Source: an uncultured Gammaproteobacteria bacterium (GTDB lineage Bacteria; Pseudomonadota; Gammaproteobacteria; HK1). Taken from it: a stretch of 64,000 bases of DNA. Of the stretch, positions 37,228 through 45,743 are shown in pieces. Position numbers and translations under genes: made by a program. The notes beneath the pieces were generated by a model, which saw nothing but the letters and a program-made list of their open reading frames with translations, was not told where the DNA came from and searched no databases. The stretch is from positions 372,001 to 436,000 of the forward strand of contig OY282353.1 in assembly GCA_958295465.1 (NCBI GenBank), written 5' to 3'. Each line of letters starts with the position of its first letter. The stretch's first letter is position 1.

Positions 37228-40200
37228 TCCATCCCCTCCTCCCTCTTGCGCCTGCGCAACGCATCGAGCACGTCGAGCCGCGTGCCGAGATCGGGCTCGC
37301 CGCACTGCGCGAGGATCACCGCCCGTGCCGCATCCCGCAGCTTCACCGCCCGCGCCCAGCTCGATTCGCCCGGTGGTTGGCCGCTCGACCCGTCCGCCGG
37401 TCCGGGGCTCGGCGCAGCCGCCCATTCGTGGTCCGGTCCAGTCGCCGGACTGCGGCCAAATCCGACCGTCAGCTCATCACCCGGTTCGTCTGCCGGCCCG
37501 TGACTCGCCTCAGCCGCTGGTTCACGGCTCGATCCATCCGCCGGTTCACGGCTCGGTCCATCCGCCGGACCGTGGCTCGGCGGCCCGCCCGCCGGATCGG
37601 GAATCGGCGCGGCATCCGGTTCATCGCCGGATTCACCCGCCGGTCCGTGGTCCGGCGTCACCGGCGGAGCGGCCGGCGGCGGGGCGATCGGCGCGGCGAT
37701 GCGGACCGACACCGGCCCGGGGCGGGGGATCCACTGGCCGTCGCGCATGACCGAGCGCGAGCCGGCGATGGTGACGGGGACGACGCGGGCGCCGCCCTCC
37801 ACCGCGACGGAGAACGCGCCGAGCCGGAACGGCAGCAGCCCCGGCATCCGGTGCAGTGTGCCCTCGGGGAAGAATCCCAGCGAGCCGCCGCGCGCGAGCC
37901 GGTCCGCGAGCGAGGCGGCGTCGGCGACGCTGCGCTCGTGGTCCAGCCGGTTGACGAACTCGGCCCCCAGCGCGCGCAGCAGCGGCGCGAGGAAGGCGTT
38001 GCCGGCAAGCTCGCCCTTGATCACGTAGCCGACCTGCGCCGGGACCGCCGCGAAGAGCAGCGGGCCGTCGAGGTAGCTCGCGTGGTTCGCGACGACCACG
38101 TACCGCCCTCCCCTTTCCAGGTTCGATGCGCCGCTCACCCGGATGCGGATGCCGAGGGCCCGGAACGCGGCCCGACAGAGCACCCGCCCGCGGCGCCAGC
38201 GCGCGCGCTCGCTCCCGGGCGCCATCACCACCACGAGCCAGGCCAGCCCGAACGTGGCGACGGCGACCGCGCCGGCATACACCGTGTAGGCGGCGCGCGC
38301 CGCCCGCCGCGCCCACGACCGCACCGTACCGCAGGCCGCGGCCAGCGCGAGGCGGGCGACCTGCATCCGCACCGAGCCGGCCCCGCGCTTGAGCGCGCCG
38401 CTCTCGAACAGCTCGCGGACCGCGACCCGCCGGATCTTCCCGCTGGAGGTCTTGAGCACGCTGTGCGGCGGCGCGAGCACGACCTCGTCCGGACCCGAGC
38501 CGAGCTGCGCCGCCGCCGCGCGCACGATCGCCTCCTCGATCCCGCGCTTGCGTTCGGGATCCTCCTCCCGTGTCTCCGCGACCACCACCAGCCGCTCGGT
38601 CCCGGCCACCGGATCCGGGGAGGCGAACACCGCGACGCAGCCCTTGCGCACCCCGTCGATCCCGCCCACCGCGGCTTCGAGGTCGTAGGGATAGAGGTTG
38701 CGCCCGGCGCGCACGATGAGGTCCTTGTCGCGTCCGGTGACGTAGAGCTCGCCGCCCGCCACGTAGCCGCGGTCGCCGGAGCGCAGCCAGTCGCCGTCGA
38801 ACAGGGCGCGGTTCGCAGCCGGGTTGCGGAAATAGCCGCTGGTGGTGGACGGCCCGCGGAACTCCACCGCCCCCTCTGCCCGCTCCTCGATCTCCGTCCC
38901 GCGGTCGTCGACGATACGCACCTCGAACCCCGGGATCGGCGGCCCGCAGGAGACGAACCGGCGGACGCGCCCTGCCGGCCCGCCGGCGGGCGATCCTCCG
39001 GCCTGCCGCCCCTCGGCCGGTGACCCGGCAACGGCCGGCTCGCCAGCGGGCGATCCTCCGGCTCGTCGCCCCTCGGCCGGTGACCCGGCAACGGCCCTCT
39101 CGCCGGCGGGCGATCTTCCGGCTCGTCGCCCCTCGGCCGATGGCCCGGCAACGGGCGACCCGCCGGCGGGCGCCCCCCCGGCCTGCCGCCCTCCGGCCGA
39201 TGGTCCGGCAACGGGCGAACCATCGGCCGGCGTTCCATCGGCGGCCGTCCCGCCGGGCAGCGGCGCCGCCCGGCCGCGGCGTGCGATGGTGTCGGCATCG
39301 ACCACGTCGATCCGCGGGCCGCGCCCGACGGGGGTGAACGCCACCCCCAAGGTCGCCTCCGCCAGCCCGTACACCGGGGTCATCGCCTTGCCGGGGAGCC
39401 CGCAGGGGACGAACTTCGCCGTGAACCGGTCCATGGTGCCCGGGCTGACGGGCTCGGCGCCGTTGAACGCGAGCCGCCAGCTCGAAAGGTCGAGCCCTTC
39501 CATCTGGTCCGGCTCGATGCGCCGCACGCAGAGCTCGTAGGCGAAGTTCGGGCCGCCGGAGAGCGTGCCGCGGTGCTGGTGGATCGCTTCGAGCCAGCGC
39601 ACGGGGCGGGCGAGGAAGTCCAGCGGGGACATGAGCACCAGCGGGAAGCCGTAGTACAGGCTCCCCATCCACGCCCCGATCAGCCCCATGTCGTGGTAGA
39701 GCGGCAGCCAGCTCACGAACACGTCGCGCGGAGTCGCGCCCAGCGCGGCGGCCATGGCCTTGAGCGAGGCGAGCACGTCGCCGTGGCTGAGCACCACGCC
39801 CTTGGGGCTGCCGGTGCTGCCGGAGGTGTACTGGAGGAACGCGGTGGAGGATTCGTCGAGGGCCGGACGCTCCCGCAACCGGCCCTCCTTGTCGAGCCCG
39901 GCCACGTCGAGCACCGAATCCAGCCCCGGAACCTGGGCGGTCAGCAGCCGCGAGACCCCGAGGGCGGGGCCGAAGGTGACGAGGGTCCGGGCCCTGGCGT
40001 TCGCGAGGATCCCCGCATGGCGCCTCACGTGGTCTTCGAGCTGGCTTGGCCGCGCCGGCGGATAGATCGGCACCGGGATCGCCCCGGCCATCTGCACCGC
40101 GAGGAAGGTGGCGAGGTAGTCGAGGCCGGTGGGCAGCATCAGCGCCGCGGACTGGCCCGGCGCGAGCCCCCGGTTGGCGAGGCCGGCCGCGAGGTGCTCG

Positions 40201-40946
40201 GCGCGCTCCACCAGCACGGCGAACGTGATCCGCGCCGGCTCGCCCCCCGGTGCGCCCTCCGGTGCGCCGGCCGATCCGTACAGCTCGACGTGGACGCGGT
40301 CGCCGTGGCGGCGCGCGTGGAAATCGACCGCTTCGAGCAGGGTCGAGGCGGCGGTGGGGATCGCGTCCGCCGCCTCCGCCGCCTCCGATGTTTCCACTGC
40401 TTTCGGCCCCGCCGTGGAAAGGCGGACTGTCCCGGACTGCTCTCCGGCGCCCCTGCCGACAGCGGCCGGCCCCATCGTGGAAGACGGGGCCGTCCCGGAG
40501 CCGCCGGCGGCCTCCGAGCCGGCATGGGCCGGTTCGCGGCCGCGGATCGCTTCGACACCGAGGGCCGTCCCGAGGTCGCGAACCGCCTCGCCGCCGTGAG
40601 CGGTTTCCGGGCCATGGACCACGCCGTCCGCCCCGGTCGCCGCCGGTGAGCGCCGCCGGCGCTCGCCGGCCCGCAGCGCAGGCAACAGCTCCCGCGCCGT
40701 TTCCGCATTGGCCATCACCACCTCGGGAATCGTGACCCCGAACCTCCGTTCGAGCCGCGAGAGCAGCTCCATGCGCGAGAGACTGTCGAGACCGAGGTCG
40801 CGGTCGAGCGAGCTGTCGAGGGTGATGCCGGCGCGCGCGCCGAGGTGCGGGTGGAGTTCGGCGACGACCTCGCGCATCGCCGCGACGAGGGATTGCTCGT
40901 CGAGGGTCCGCGGCTCGGCCGGCGCTTCCTGCATGCGATCGGACAT
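37224..40946 (-). CDS. Acyl carrier - AMP-ligase (FAAL-like) - acyltransferase fusion protein
   Basis: The protein has 1240 residues from ATG 40946 (MSDRMQ). Domain 1, residues 20-95, is an acyl carrier with DLGLDSLSRMELLSRLERRF (phosphopantetheine Ser55). Domain 2, about 190-830, is a fatty acyl-AMP ligase-like enzyme with QYTSGSTGSPKGVVLSH, SWLPLYHDMGLIG and SGDRGYVAGGELYVTGRDKD. A membrane segment follows (AYTVYAGAVAVATFGLAWLV). Domain 3 is a PlsC-type acyltransferase with VVANHASYLDGP and FFPEGTLHRMPG. The ligase contains four 20-residue tandem repeats, and the C-terminal region has shorter repeats. It presumably activates a fatty acid and esterifies it onto a lipid. Confidence 0.87.
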   Translation of the reverse strand: MSDRMQEAPAEPRTLDEQSLVAAMREVVAELHPHLGARAGITLDSSLDRDLGLDSLSRMELLSRLERRFGVTIPEVVMANAETARELLPALRAGERRRRSPAATGADGVVHGPETAHGGEAVRDLGTALGVEAIRGREPAHAGSEAAGGSGTAPSSTMGPAAVGRGAGEQSGTVRLSTAGPKAVETSEAAEAADAIPTAASTLLEAVDFHARRHGDRVHVELYGSAGAPEGAPGGEPARITFAVLVERAEHLAAGLANRGLAPGQSAALMLPTGLDYLATFLAVQMAGAIPVPIYPPARPSQLEDHVRRHAGILANARARTLVTFGPALGVSRLLTAQVPGLDSVLDVAGLDKEGRLRERPALDESSTAFLQYTSGSTGSPKGVVLSHGDVLASLKAMAAALGATPRDVFVSWLPLYHDMGLIGAWMGSLYYGFPLVLMSPLDFLARPVRWLEAIHQHRGTLSGGPNFAYELCVRRIEPDQMEGLDLSSWRLAFNGAEPVSPGTMDRFTAKFVPCGLPGKAMTPVYGLAEATLGVAFTPVGRGPRIDVVDADTIARRGRAAPLPGGTAADGTPADGSPVAGPSAGGRQAGGAPAGGSPVAGPSAEGRRAGRSPAGERAVAGSPAEGRRAGGSPAGEPAVAGSPAEGRQAGGSPAGGPAGRVRRFVSCGPPIPGFEVRIVDDRGTEIEERAEGAVEFRGPSTTSGYFRNPAANRALFDGDWLRSGDRGYVAGGELYVTGRDKDLIVRAGRNLYPYDLEAAVGGIDGVRKGCVAVFASPDPVAGTERLVVVAETREEDPERKRGIEEAIVRAAAAQLGSGPDEVVLAPPHSVLKTSSGKIRRVAVRELFESGALKRGAGSVRMQVARLALAAACGTVRSWARRAARAAYTVYAGAVAVATFGLAWLVVVMAPGSERARWRRGRVLCRAAFRALGIRIRVSGASNLERGGRYVVVANHASYLDGPLLFAAVPAQVGYVIKGELAGNAFLAPLLRALGAEFVNRLDHERSVADAASLADRLARGGSLGFFPEGTLHRMPGLLPFRLGAFSVAVEGGARVVPVTIAGSRSVMRDGQWIPRPGPVSVRIAAPIAPPPAAPPVTPDHGPAGESGDEPDAAPIPDPAGGPPSHGPADGPSREPADGSSREPAAEASHGPADEPGDELTVGFGRSPATGPDHEWAAAPSPGPADGSSGQPPGESSWARAVKLRDAARAVILAQCGEPDLGTRLDVLDALRRRKREEGME
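37505..37600. repeat. 24-bp tandem repeats in the C-terminal linker of the fusion gene
   Basis: About four 24-bp units, such as CTCGATCCATCCGCCGGTTC, occur here. They encode 8-residue units of the type SREPADGS and SHGPADGP, in a disordered Pro/Gly-rich linker after the acyltransferase domain. Confidence 0.7.
38983..39240. repeat. 60-bp tandem repeats (four copies) inside the ligase coding region
   Basis: Units start at 38983, 39043, 39103 and 39163 with C(C/G/A)GGCGGGCG-like starts and share TCGGCCGG/ATGGCCCGGCAAC cores. They encode 20-residue units such as AGGSPAGEPAVAGSPAEGRR. They sit between the segment after the central ligase motifs (VDADTIARRG) and the next conserved part (FVSCGPPIPGFEVRIVDD), where related enzymes have a short loop. 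Confidence 0.85.
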
Positions 40947-41595
40947 GACTCGATTGTTCGCCTGCGGCCACCGGCTCGGCAATTCTCCCTGTGCCGGATC
41001 GGACACGGCGCCCGGCCTCGTCGGGACGGCGCCTGCGGTGGGAGAAGGAGCGGTCATGATACCGCGCGGCCCGCCTCCAACGGGGCTCAGCGTCCATCAT
41101 CCCCGGGACATCCCCGGCAATCCGGTCCGGGTCCGGGTCCGGGTCATTTCATTGTGCTCGATCACCGGCTCCGGGGGCTGTCGCCGCGCCCCGATCTGCG
41201 CCGCATGAACCGTCGAATCCGCACGTTCGACCCTGATTCGCCCGAAATCGCCTTCCGGGCGCATCCGACACACGTCCCGGACGCAGAGCGAAACGGCCCT
41301 GGGCCCAAGTTCTGATTCGACCGCATCACAGCCTTCCGATATGCTTGAACAGGCGCAACCGCAAGGTGGCGGCGGCGTTTGCCGGAGCTGGAACCGGCCT
41401 CGTCCGCAGAATCCGGGGACGGTTTTCCACAAGTCCACCTGCCGGAGGGCGCTTTCGAGGCCGTGCGAACGGCTCGTGAGCCCGGTGACGCTCCGATGGT
41501 CCGACAATTTCGGATCACCGGCGTGTTGCGTGCGTACAGGATTGAAACTCGCTCATGGATTCCGCGGAACAACCTGAAACCGGGGACTGAAACCC
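40947..41595. other. Gene-free stretch upstream of the fusion gene and the RiPP-like gene
   Basis: These 649 bp lie between two divergent genes and should hold both promoters. A hexamer run (CCGGGT, about four times) lies at 41123-41146. Short open frames are present, but none shows a family or a convincing ribosome site. I see no RNA gene. Confidence 0.5.
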
Positions 41596-41775
41596 ATGGA
41601 AAACCAAGATAGACGATCCCCCCCCGTAGAATCACCGGAACCCGCATCCGGCGTGCCGAAGAAACGCCCGTGGTCCAAACCGACCGTGCGGACGATCGGC
41701 GAGACGCTGTCAGAGACTCATAGCGGGCCGGACAGGGAACGCTACGAAACCGCGAACTACTACCCCGGCTCATAA
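41596..41775 (+). CDS. RiPP precursor-like peptide (lasso-type leader pattern)
   Basis: The peptide has 59 residues from ATG 41596 with a GGGGA ribosome site 10-14 bp before it. The part from residue 26 reads PWSKPTVRTIGETLSETH. If the core starts at the next residue, aromatic W is at -17, P at -14, V at -12, G at -8 and T at -2. This fits the lasso-leader consensus YxxPxLxxxGxxxxxT. The following core of 17 residues, SGPDRERYETANYYPGS, has Ser at 1 and Glu at 9, which allows a nine-residue ring. No cyclase, leader peptidase or recognition-element gene lies in the window, so function is inferred only. Confidence 0.5.
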   Translation: MENQDRRSPPVESPEPASGVPKKRPWSKPTVRTIGETLSETHSGPDRERYETANYYPGS

Positions 41776-41839
41776 GTCGTCATCCTCGCAACGAAAGGGT
41801 GAACTCGGACCATCGGCTCCCCGAGACGCGCCCGCCCGG

Positions 41840-42862
41840 TCAGCGCTCCGCGCGCACGGCATCGCGCGCGAGCAGCGCTTCCACCGCTCCGGCGGCGCTC
41901 GACGCGCCGGTCACCACCGCCCGGACCTGCTCGCAAATCGGCATCTCGACCGCGAAGCGGCGGGCAAGCGCCATCACCTGCGCGCTCGTCTCGATCCCCT
42001 CGACGACCTGACCGAGCGCGGCGGCGGCCTCGCCCGGCGGCCGGCCCCGGGCGAGGGCGAGCCCGAACCTCCGGTTGCGCGACTGATCGTCGGTGCACGT
42101 GAGCACGAGGTCGCCCAGGCCCGCGAGCCCCATGAACGTGGCGGCCCGCCCGCCCGCCGCCTCGCCGAGCCGCACCATCTCGCTCAAGCCCCGCGCGACG
42201 AGCGCCGCGCGGGTGTTCGCCCCGAAACCGAGCCCGTCCGCGATGCCCGCGGCGATCGCGAGGACGTTCTTGACCGCGCCCGCGATCTGCACCCCGGCGA
42301 CGTCGTCGCTGGTGTAAACGCGAAACCGGGGGTTCGAAAGGCGGTTCGCCCACCCGCGGGCGAACCCCGCGTCGTTCGCAGCCAGGGTCACGGCGGTGGG
42401 AAGACGCTTCGCCACCTCCCCCGCGAACGTCGGCCCGGAGAGCACCCCCAGGGGGACGCCGGGGGGCAGCAGCTCCGCCGCCACCTCGTGCAGGAGACGG
42501 CTGCTCGACGGGTCGAACCCCTTGGTCGCCCACAGCACCCCCGCACGGCCCGCGGGCGCCGCCGCGGCGAGGGCGGCGATCACCTTCGCGAACGCATGGC
42601 TGGGCACGGCAACGAGATACGCATCCGCCGTGCCGGCCGCCTTGGAGAACGCCGGCTCGACGTCCAGGCCCTCGGGGAAGTCCTGCCCGGGAAGGTATTT
42701 CTCGTTGCGGCGGCGGCGGGCGATGGTCGCGAGTTCTTCCGCGTCGCGGCCCCACAGGACCGTCGCCCGCCCGTTGCGCGCGAGGGTGACCGCCAGCGCG
42801 GTGCCCCACGAACCCGCTCCGAGCACCGCGACGTCGAAACGGCGGGTGGTCATCGCGCTCAT
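41840..42862 (-). CDS. gpsA: Glycerol-3-phosphate dehydrogenase (NAD(P)+)
   Basis: GpsA reduces dihydroxyacetone phosphate to glycerol-3-phosphate for phospholipid synthesis. The protein has 340 residues from ATG 42862; ATG 42853 is an alternative. The Rossmann motif is VAVLGAGSWGTALAV. Catalytic segments are AGAVKNVLAIAAGIADGLGFG (Lys) and MGLAGLGDLVLTCTDDQSRNRRFG. In many gammaproteobacteria gpsA lies near secB, grxC and a rhodanese gene. Here only the rhodanese gene follows upstream in the same direction. Confidence 0.93.
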   Translation of the reverse strand: MSAMTTRRFDVAVLGAGSWGTALAVTLARNGRATVLWGRDAEELATIARRRRNEKYLPGQDFPEGLDVEPAFSKAAGTADAYLVAVPSHAFAKVIAALAAAAPAGRAGVLWATKGFDPSSSRLLHEVAAELLPPGVPLGVLSGPTFAGEVAKRLPTAVTLAANDAGFARGWANRLSNPRFRVYTSDDVAGVQIAGAVKNVLAIAAGIADGLGFGANTRAALVARGLSEMVRLGEAAGGRAATFMGLAGLGDLVLTCTDDQSRNRRFGLALARGRPPGEAAAALGQVVEGIETSAQVMALARRFAVEMPICEQVRAVVTGASSAAGAVEALLARDAVRAER

Positions 42863-42992
42863 GCGGGCGCGGGGAGAAGAATCGTCCCTGGCGCGTCCGG
42901 ACGCTTCATGGCGCTGCACCACGCCCGAGCGGGCGCGGATGGAGGCCGGTGCGGCCCGTGACGGCGGCGGGCGCGGCGCAACGGACTCCGGG

Positions 42993-43424
42993 CTACTTCT
43001 TCGTCAGGGGAAGGCTGGCGCCCTCCCAGGCCAGGATGCCGCCGTTCAGGCTGTACACCTGCTCGAAGCCGTCCGCGACGAGCCTGCTGCCCGCCTTCAC
43101 GCTGATCTGCCCGGCCCGGCAGGTGGTGATGACGGGCCGCCCGCGGTACTTGCCCAGCTTGCCGAGCCGGTCCCCGAGCTGGGATTCGGGGATGTTCACG
43201 GCGTTGACGATATGGCCTTGCCGGAACTCTCCATCGGTTCTCACGTCGATGATGACCGCATCTTCATGGTTGATGAGGCGCGTCGCATCCATCGGGCTCA
43301 GCTTGCGTACGCCGCGAGGCGGGCCCTGAAAGAACGTCCACGCAATCCCTCCCAGGATCGCGATGAACGCCAGGCACAGACCCGGATGGTTGGAGAAGAA
43401 TTCTTGCAGCCTGTCCACTTGCAT
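42993..43424 (-). CDS. Rhodanese-like domain protein (YibN type)
   Basis: The protein has 143 residues. One N-terminal membrane helix (LCLAFIAILGGIAWTFF) is followed by a single rhodanese domain with IIDVRTDGEFRQGHIVNAVN and the active-site loop TTCRAGQIS (Cys near residue 103). The layout matches YibN, found beside gpsA and envC in enteric and other gammaproteobacteria. It faces the cytoplasm from the inner membrane. The sulphur acceptor is unknown. Confidence 0.87.
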   Translation of the reverse strand: MQVDRLQEFFSNHPGLCLAFIAILGGIAWTFFQGPPRGVRKLSPMDATRLINHEDAVIIDVRTDGEFRQGHIVNAVNIPESQLGDRLGKLGKYRGRPVITTCRAGQISVKAGSRLVADGFEQVYSLNGGILAWEGASLPLTKK

Positions 43425-43703
43425 CGCCCGCGGATGGGGGGCGCTCGGGCGGGGTTTCCACCGGCCTGCGCCGGCCCGGCAACGGGCGGCGAGATTAACG
43501 CGATGGCCACCCGCCCGCAACGGCGGATTCGATGCCGGGCGGCAGCCCGGTTCGTCCGTCTCGGCAATCCGCCGCCTCGGTCCGCCCGGGCCATGGCCGA
43601 CCCTCGGGCCCGGGCCGGAATGCGGCACGCCCGGACCGGGCTGCGACGAACGACGCGCGGTCGATGTTTGACATCGAGTCGGCCTGCGCACGACGATCAC
43701 GGC

Positions 43704-44906
43704 GTGGCCAGGCATCCGGTCCGGGCGCGGCATGCGCGATCCTTCCCTCGACCCGGTCGCGTCTGGATCCCCGTCTTTCTCCTCGCTTGCGGCGCCGGCG
43801 CATTCGGAGAGTCGGATCGGGAGGTTCAGAGCGACCTCGAGCAGGTGCGTGTACGCCTGGAGGCGACCGCGCTCGAGCTCTCCAATGCCTACGGCGAGCA
43901 CGACACCCACACCAGGGCGCTGGCGCGGAGCGAAAAGCTGGCGGCCGGCATCCAGGGCCAGATCGCCGGCCTCGACGAACGTCTGGAAGCGGCGCGCGGG
44001 CGAGCCGATGCCGCCCGCCGCGCGAGCGCGCGGGCGCGCGCCGAGCTCACCGGGCGCCGGCTCGGCCTCGCCCGCGCGGTGCGCGCCTCGTACCGGTTCG
44101 CCCGGCGCGACCCGATCGCGAAGCTTCTCAACCTCGACTCGCTGCTCGACGTCGACCGGATACTCGCCTGTCACTCGATCATCGAACGTGCCCACGCGGA
44201 GAAGATCCGGGGAATCGCCGCCGCCGTCTCCAGGCTCGAAGCGCAGGAGGCGAGGGTGGCCGAGGAAGTCGCGGCCATCGCCGTGCTACGCGACGAAAGG
44301 GAGCACCATCTGGCCGAGCTCGAGGAACGGCGTGCAGCCCGGGCCGGCGCGATGCAGGCGCTGGCCGCACGCATCCGGGACCGGGAGAGCCTCGCGGAAC
44401 GGCTTCGGACCGACGAACGCCGGCTCGTGGAATTGGTCGACGCACTGCATGCCTCGCTCACCGACGCCGCCTTGAAGCTCCACGACCACCGGCCGTTCGG
44501 GGAGCTGCGCGGGAGGCTCCCGTGGCCGGTGAACGGCGCCCTGCTCGCCCGGTATGGAGCCCCCCGCGGCGAAAGTGGCCTGATCTGGCAGGGGGTGCTG
44601 ATCGGAGCGCCGACGGGGGAAGCCGTCCGTTCCATCCACCGTGGCCGCGTCGCATACGCCGACTGGCTCCGGGGATTCGGCCTGCTGCTCATCATCGAGC
44701 ACGACGACGGTTTCATGAGCCTGTACGGTCACAACCAGACCCTGACCAGGGAGACGGGCGACTGGGTGGAATCCGGCGAGATCATCGCCACCGTCGGTGA
44801 CAGCGGCGGCAATCCGCGGCCCGCCCTCTACTTCGAGATCCGGCACACCGGCAGTCCGGTCAACCCGCGGCAATGGTGCGCCGGTCCCGCCGCCGCGGCG
44901 CAGTAA
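43704..44906 (+). CDS. envC: Murein hydrolase activator EnvC
   Basis: The protein has 400 residues if GTG 43704 is the start; ATG 43620 is also in frame. A signal-like segment (VWIPVFLLACGAGAFG) is followed by a coiled coil rich in Glu/Arg/Ala to about residue 260. The C-terminal LytM domain has LIGAPTGEAVRSIHRGRVAY, GLLLIIEHDDGFMSLYGHN and ALYFEIRHTGSPVNP. The normal metal-binding residues of LytM hydrolases are partly missing, as in EnvC, which activates AmiA and AmiB instead of cutting murein. In relatives ctpA usually follows directly. Here an island separates them. Confidence 0.87.
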   Translation: MARHPVRARHARSFPRPGRVWIPVFLLACGAGAFGESDREVQSDLEQVRVRLEATALELSNAYGEHDTHTRALARSEKLAAGIQGQIAGLDERLEAARGRADAARRASARARAELTGRRLGLARAVRASYRFARRDPIAKLLNLDSLLDVDRILACHSIIERAHAEKIRGIAAAVSRLEAQEARVAEEVAAIAVLRDEREHHLAELEERRAARAGAMQALAARIRDRESLAERLRTDERRLVELVDALHASLTDAALKLHDHRPFGELRGRLPWPVNGALLARYGAPRGESGLIWQGVLIGAPTGEAVRSIHRGRVAYADWLRGFGLLLIIEHDDGFMSLYGHNQTLTRETGDWVESGEIIATVGDSGGNPRPALYFEIRHTGSPVNPRQWCAGPAAAAQ

Positions 44907-45066
44907 TGTCCAATGAGAAAGGGAGCATGAACGAGGGCATGGCGCACGAGCCGCAAGGGGCGCTCTGGAGCCTCGTTCGATTTGGTCGGCATGGCGGCTT
45001 GGACGCGCCGCCGCAAGGACGGAGTTCCCGGGCCTTGGTGCGGGCGGAGGCACATCCGCCGGGGGG

Positions 45067-45628
45067 TCACGCCGCGGCGGGCACGGTGCCGTGGACTTTG
45101 CGGAACAGCGCATTGCGGGCACGGTTGAGGGTCTTGGCGGCCTGCAGGTCGGACTGAGCGGCGGCGGCGCGGTCGAGGGCGTCGAACGTCGTGCCCTCCT
45201 TGAGGAAGCTGGCGGCGTCGGGCAGCGACTTGAGTTTCTCCAACGGCGTGCGCACGTCTTGCGCACGGTAGGTTCGCCGCACCTTGCCCTTGGCGTCGGC
45301 GCGCTCGGTGGCGAACAGGCAGGGGCGGTGGAAGTTGAGAAACGGCGACAGGCGTTCGCGGGCGAACCGGTCCACGTCCGAGGCGGTGGTAGTCGAACCG
45401 CGTCAGCGTGCGGTGTACGAACTCGTACGCCGACCGTCGATCCTCGGGCTGGTAGTCCACAGGCTCGGACCCCTCGACGAAGGCCCGGACCTGCCCCATC
45501 GTGCGCAAGCGCTCGGTCCGAAGTGTCACGATCATCCTCCAAGTGTGGAGGACTCAGCGCCGCTTCATGCTCACGTAGCGTTGGATTCGGCCCTTCCGCT
45601 CATGCCCGCATGGCGTTGGACAGTTCTG
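45067..45628 (-). mobile_element. Integrase-type transposase relic with internal deletion
   Basis: The transposase start (RTERLRTMGQVRAFVEGSEP, then SAYEFVHRTLTRFDYHRLG) runs from 45535 to about 45390. It then joins, in another frame near 45381, to the C-terminus (FARERLSPFLNFHRPCLFAT, then LNRARNALFRKVHGTVPAAA) that ends at 45067. The whole integrase core is missing, so the gene is dead. Bases 45510-45628 carry the left end of the element and recur at 48824-48943. Confidence 0.8.
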
Positions 45629-45743
45629 TCCAACCGGCCTATTCTCGGGACAGTACCGGCGCATGGCGCCGAGGAAGGGAGTCGACCGCCCCGTCGGGGT
45701 GGGCGGGGCGAAAATCCTGGATCACCGACCGCAGGAGAATCCG

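Noticed and set aside
37633..41100. An 1155-codon minus-strand frame overlapping the fusion gene
   Set aside because: It is Arg/Gly/Pro-rich shadow translation. The overlapping frame has clear carrier, ligase and acyltransferase motifs.
41123..41146. CCGGGT hexamer run as a regulatory element
   Set aside because: A short simple-sequence run in GC-rich DNA. Nothing else supports a function.
41379..41612. A 77-codon plus-strand frame just before the RiPP-like gene
   Set aside because: No family, no clear ribosome site, and it overlaps the start of the better-supported gene.
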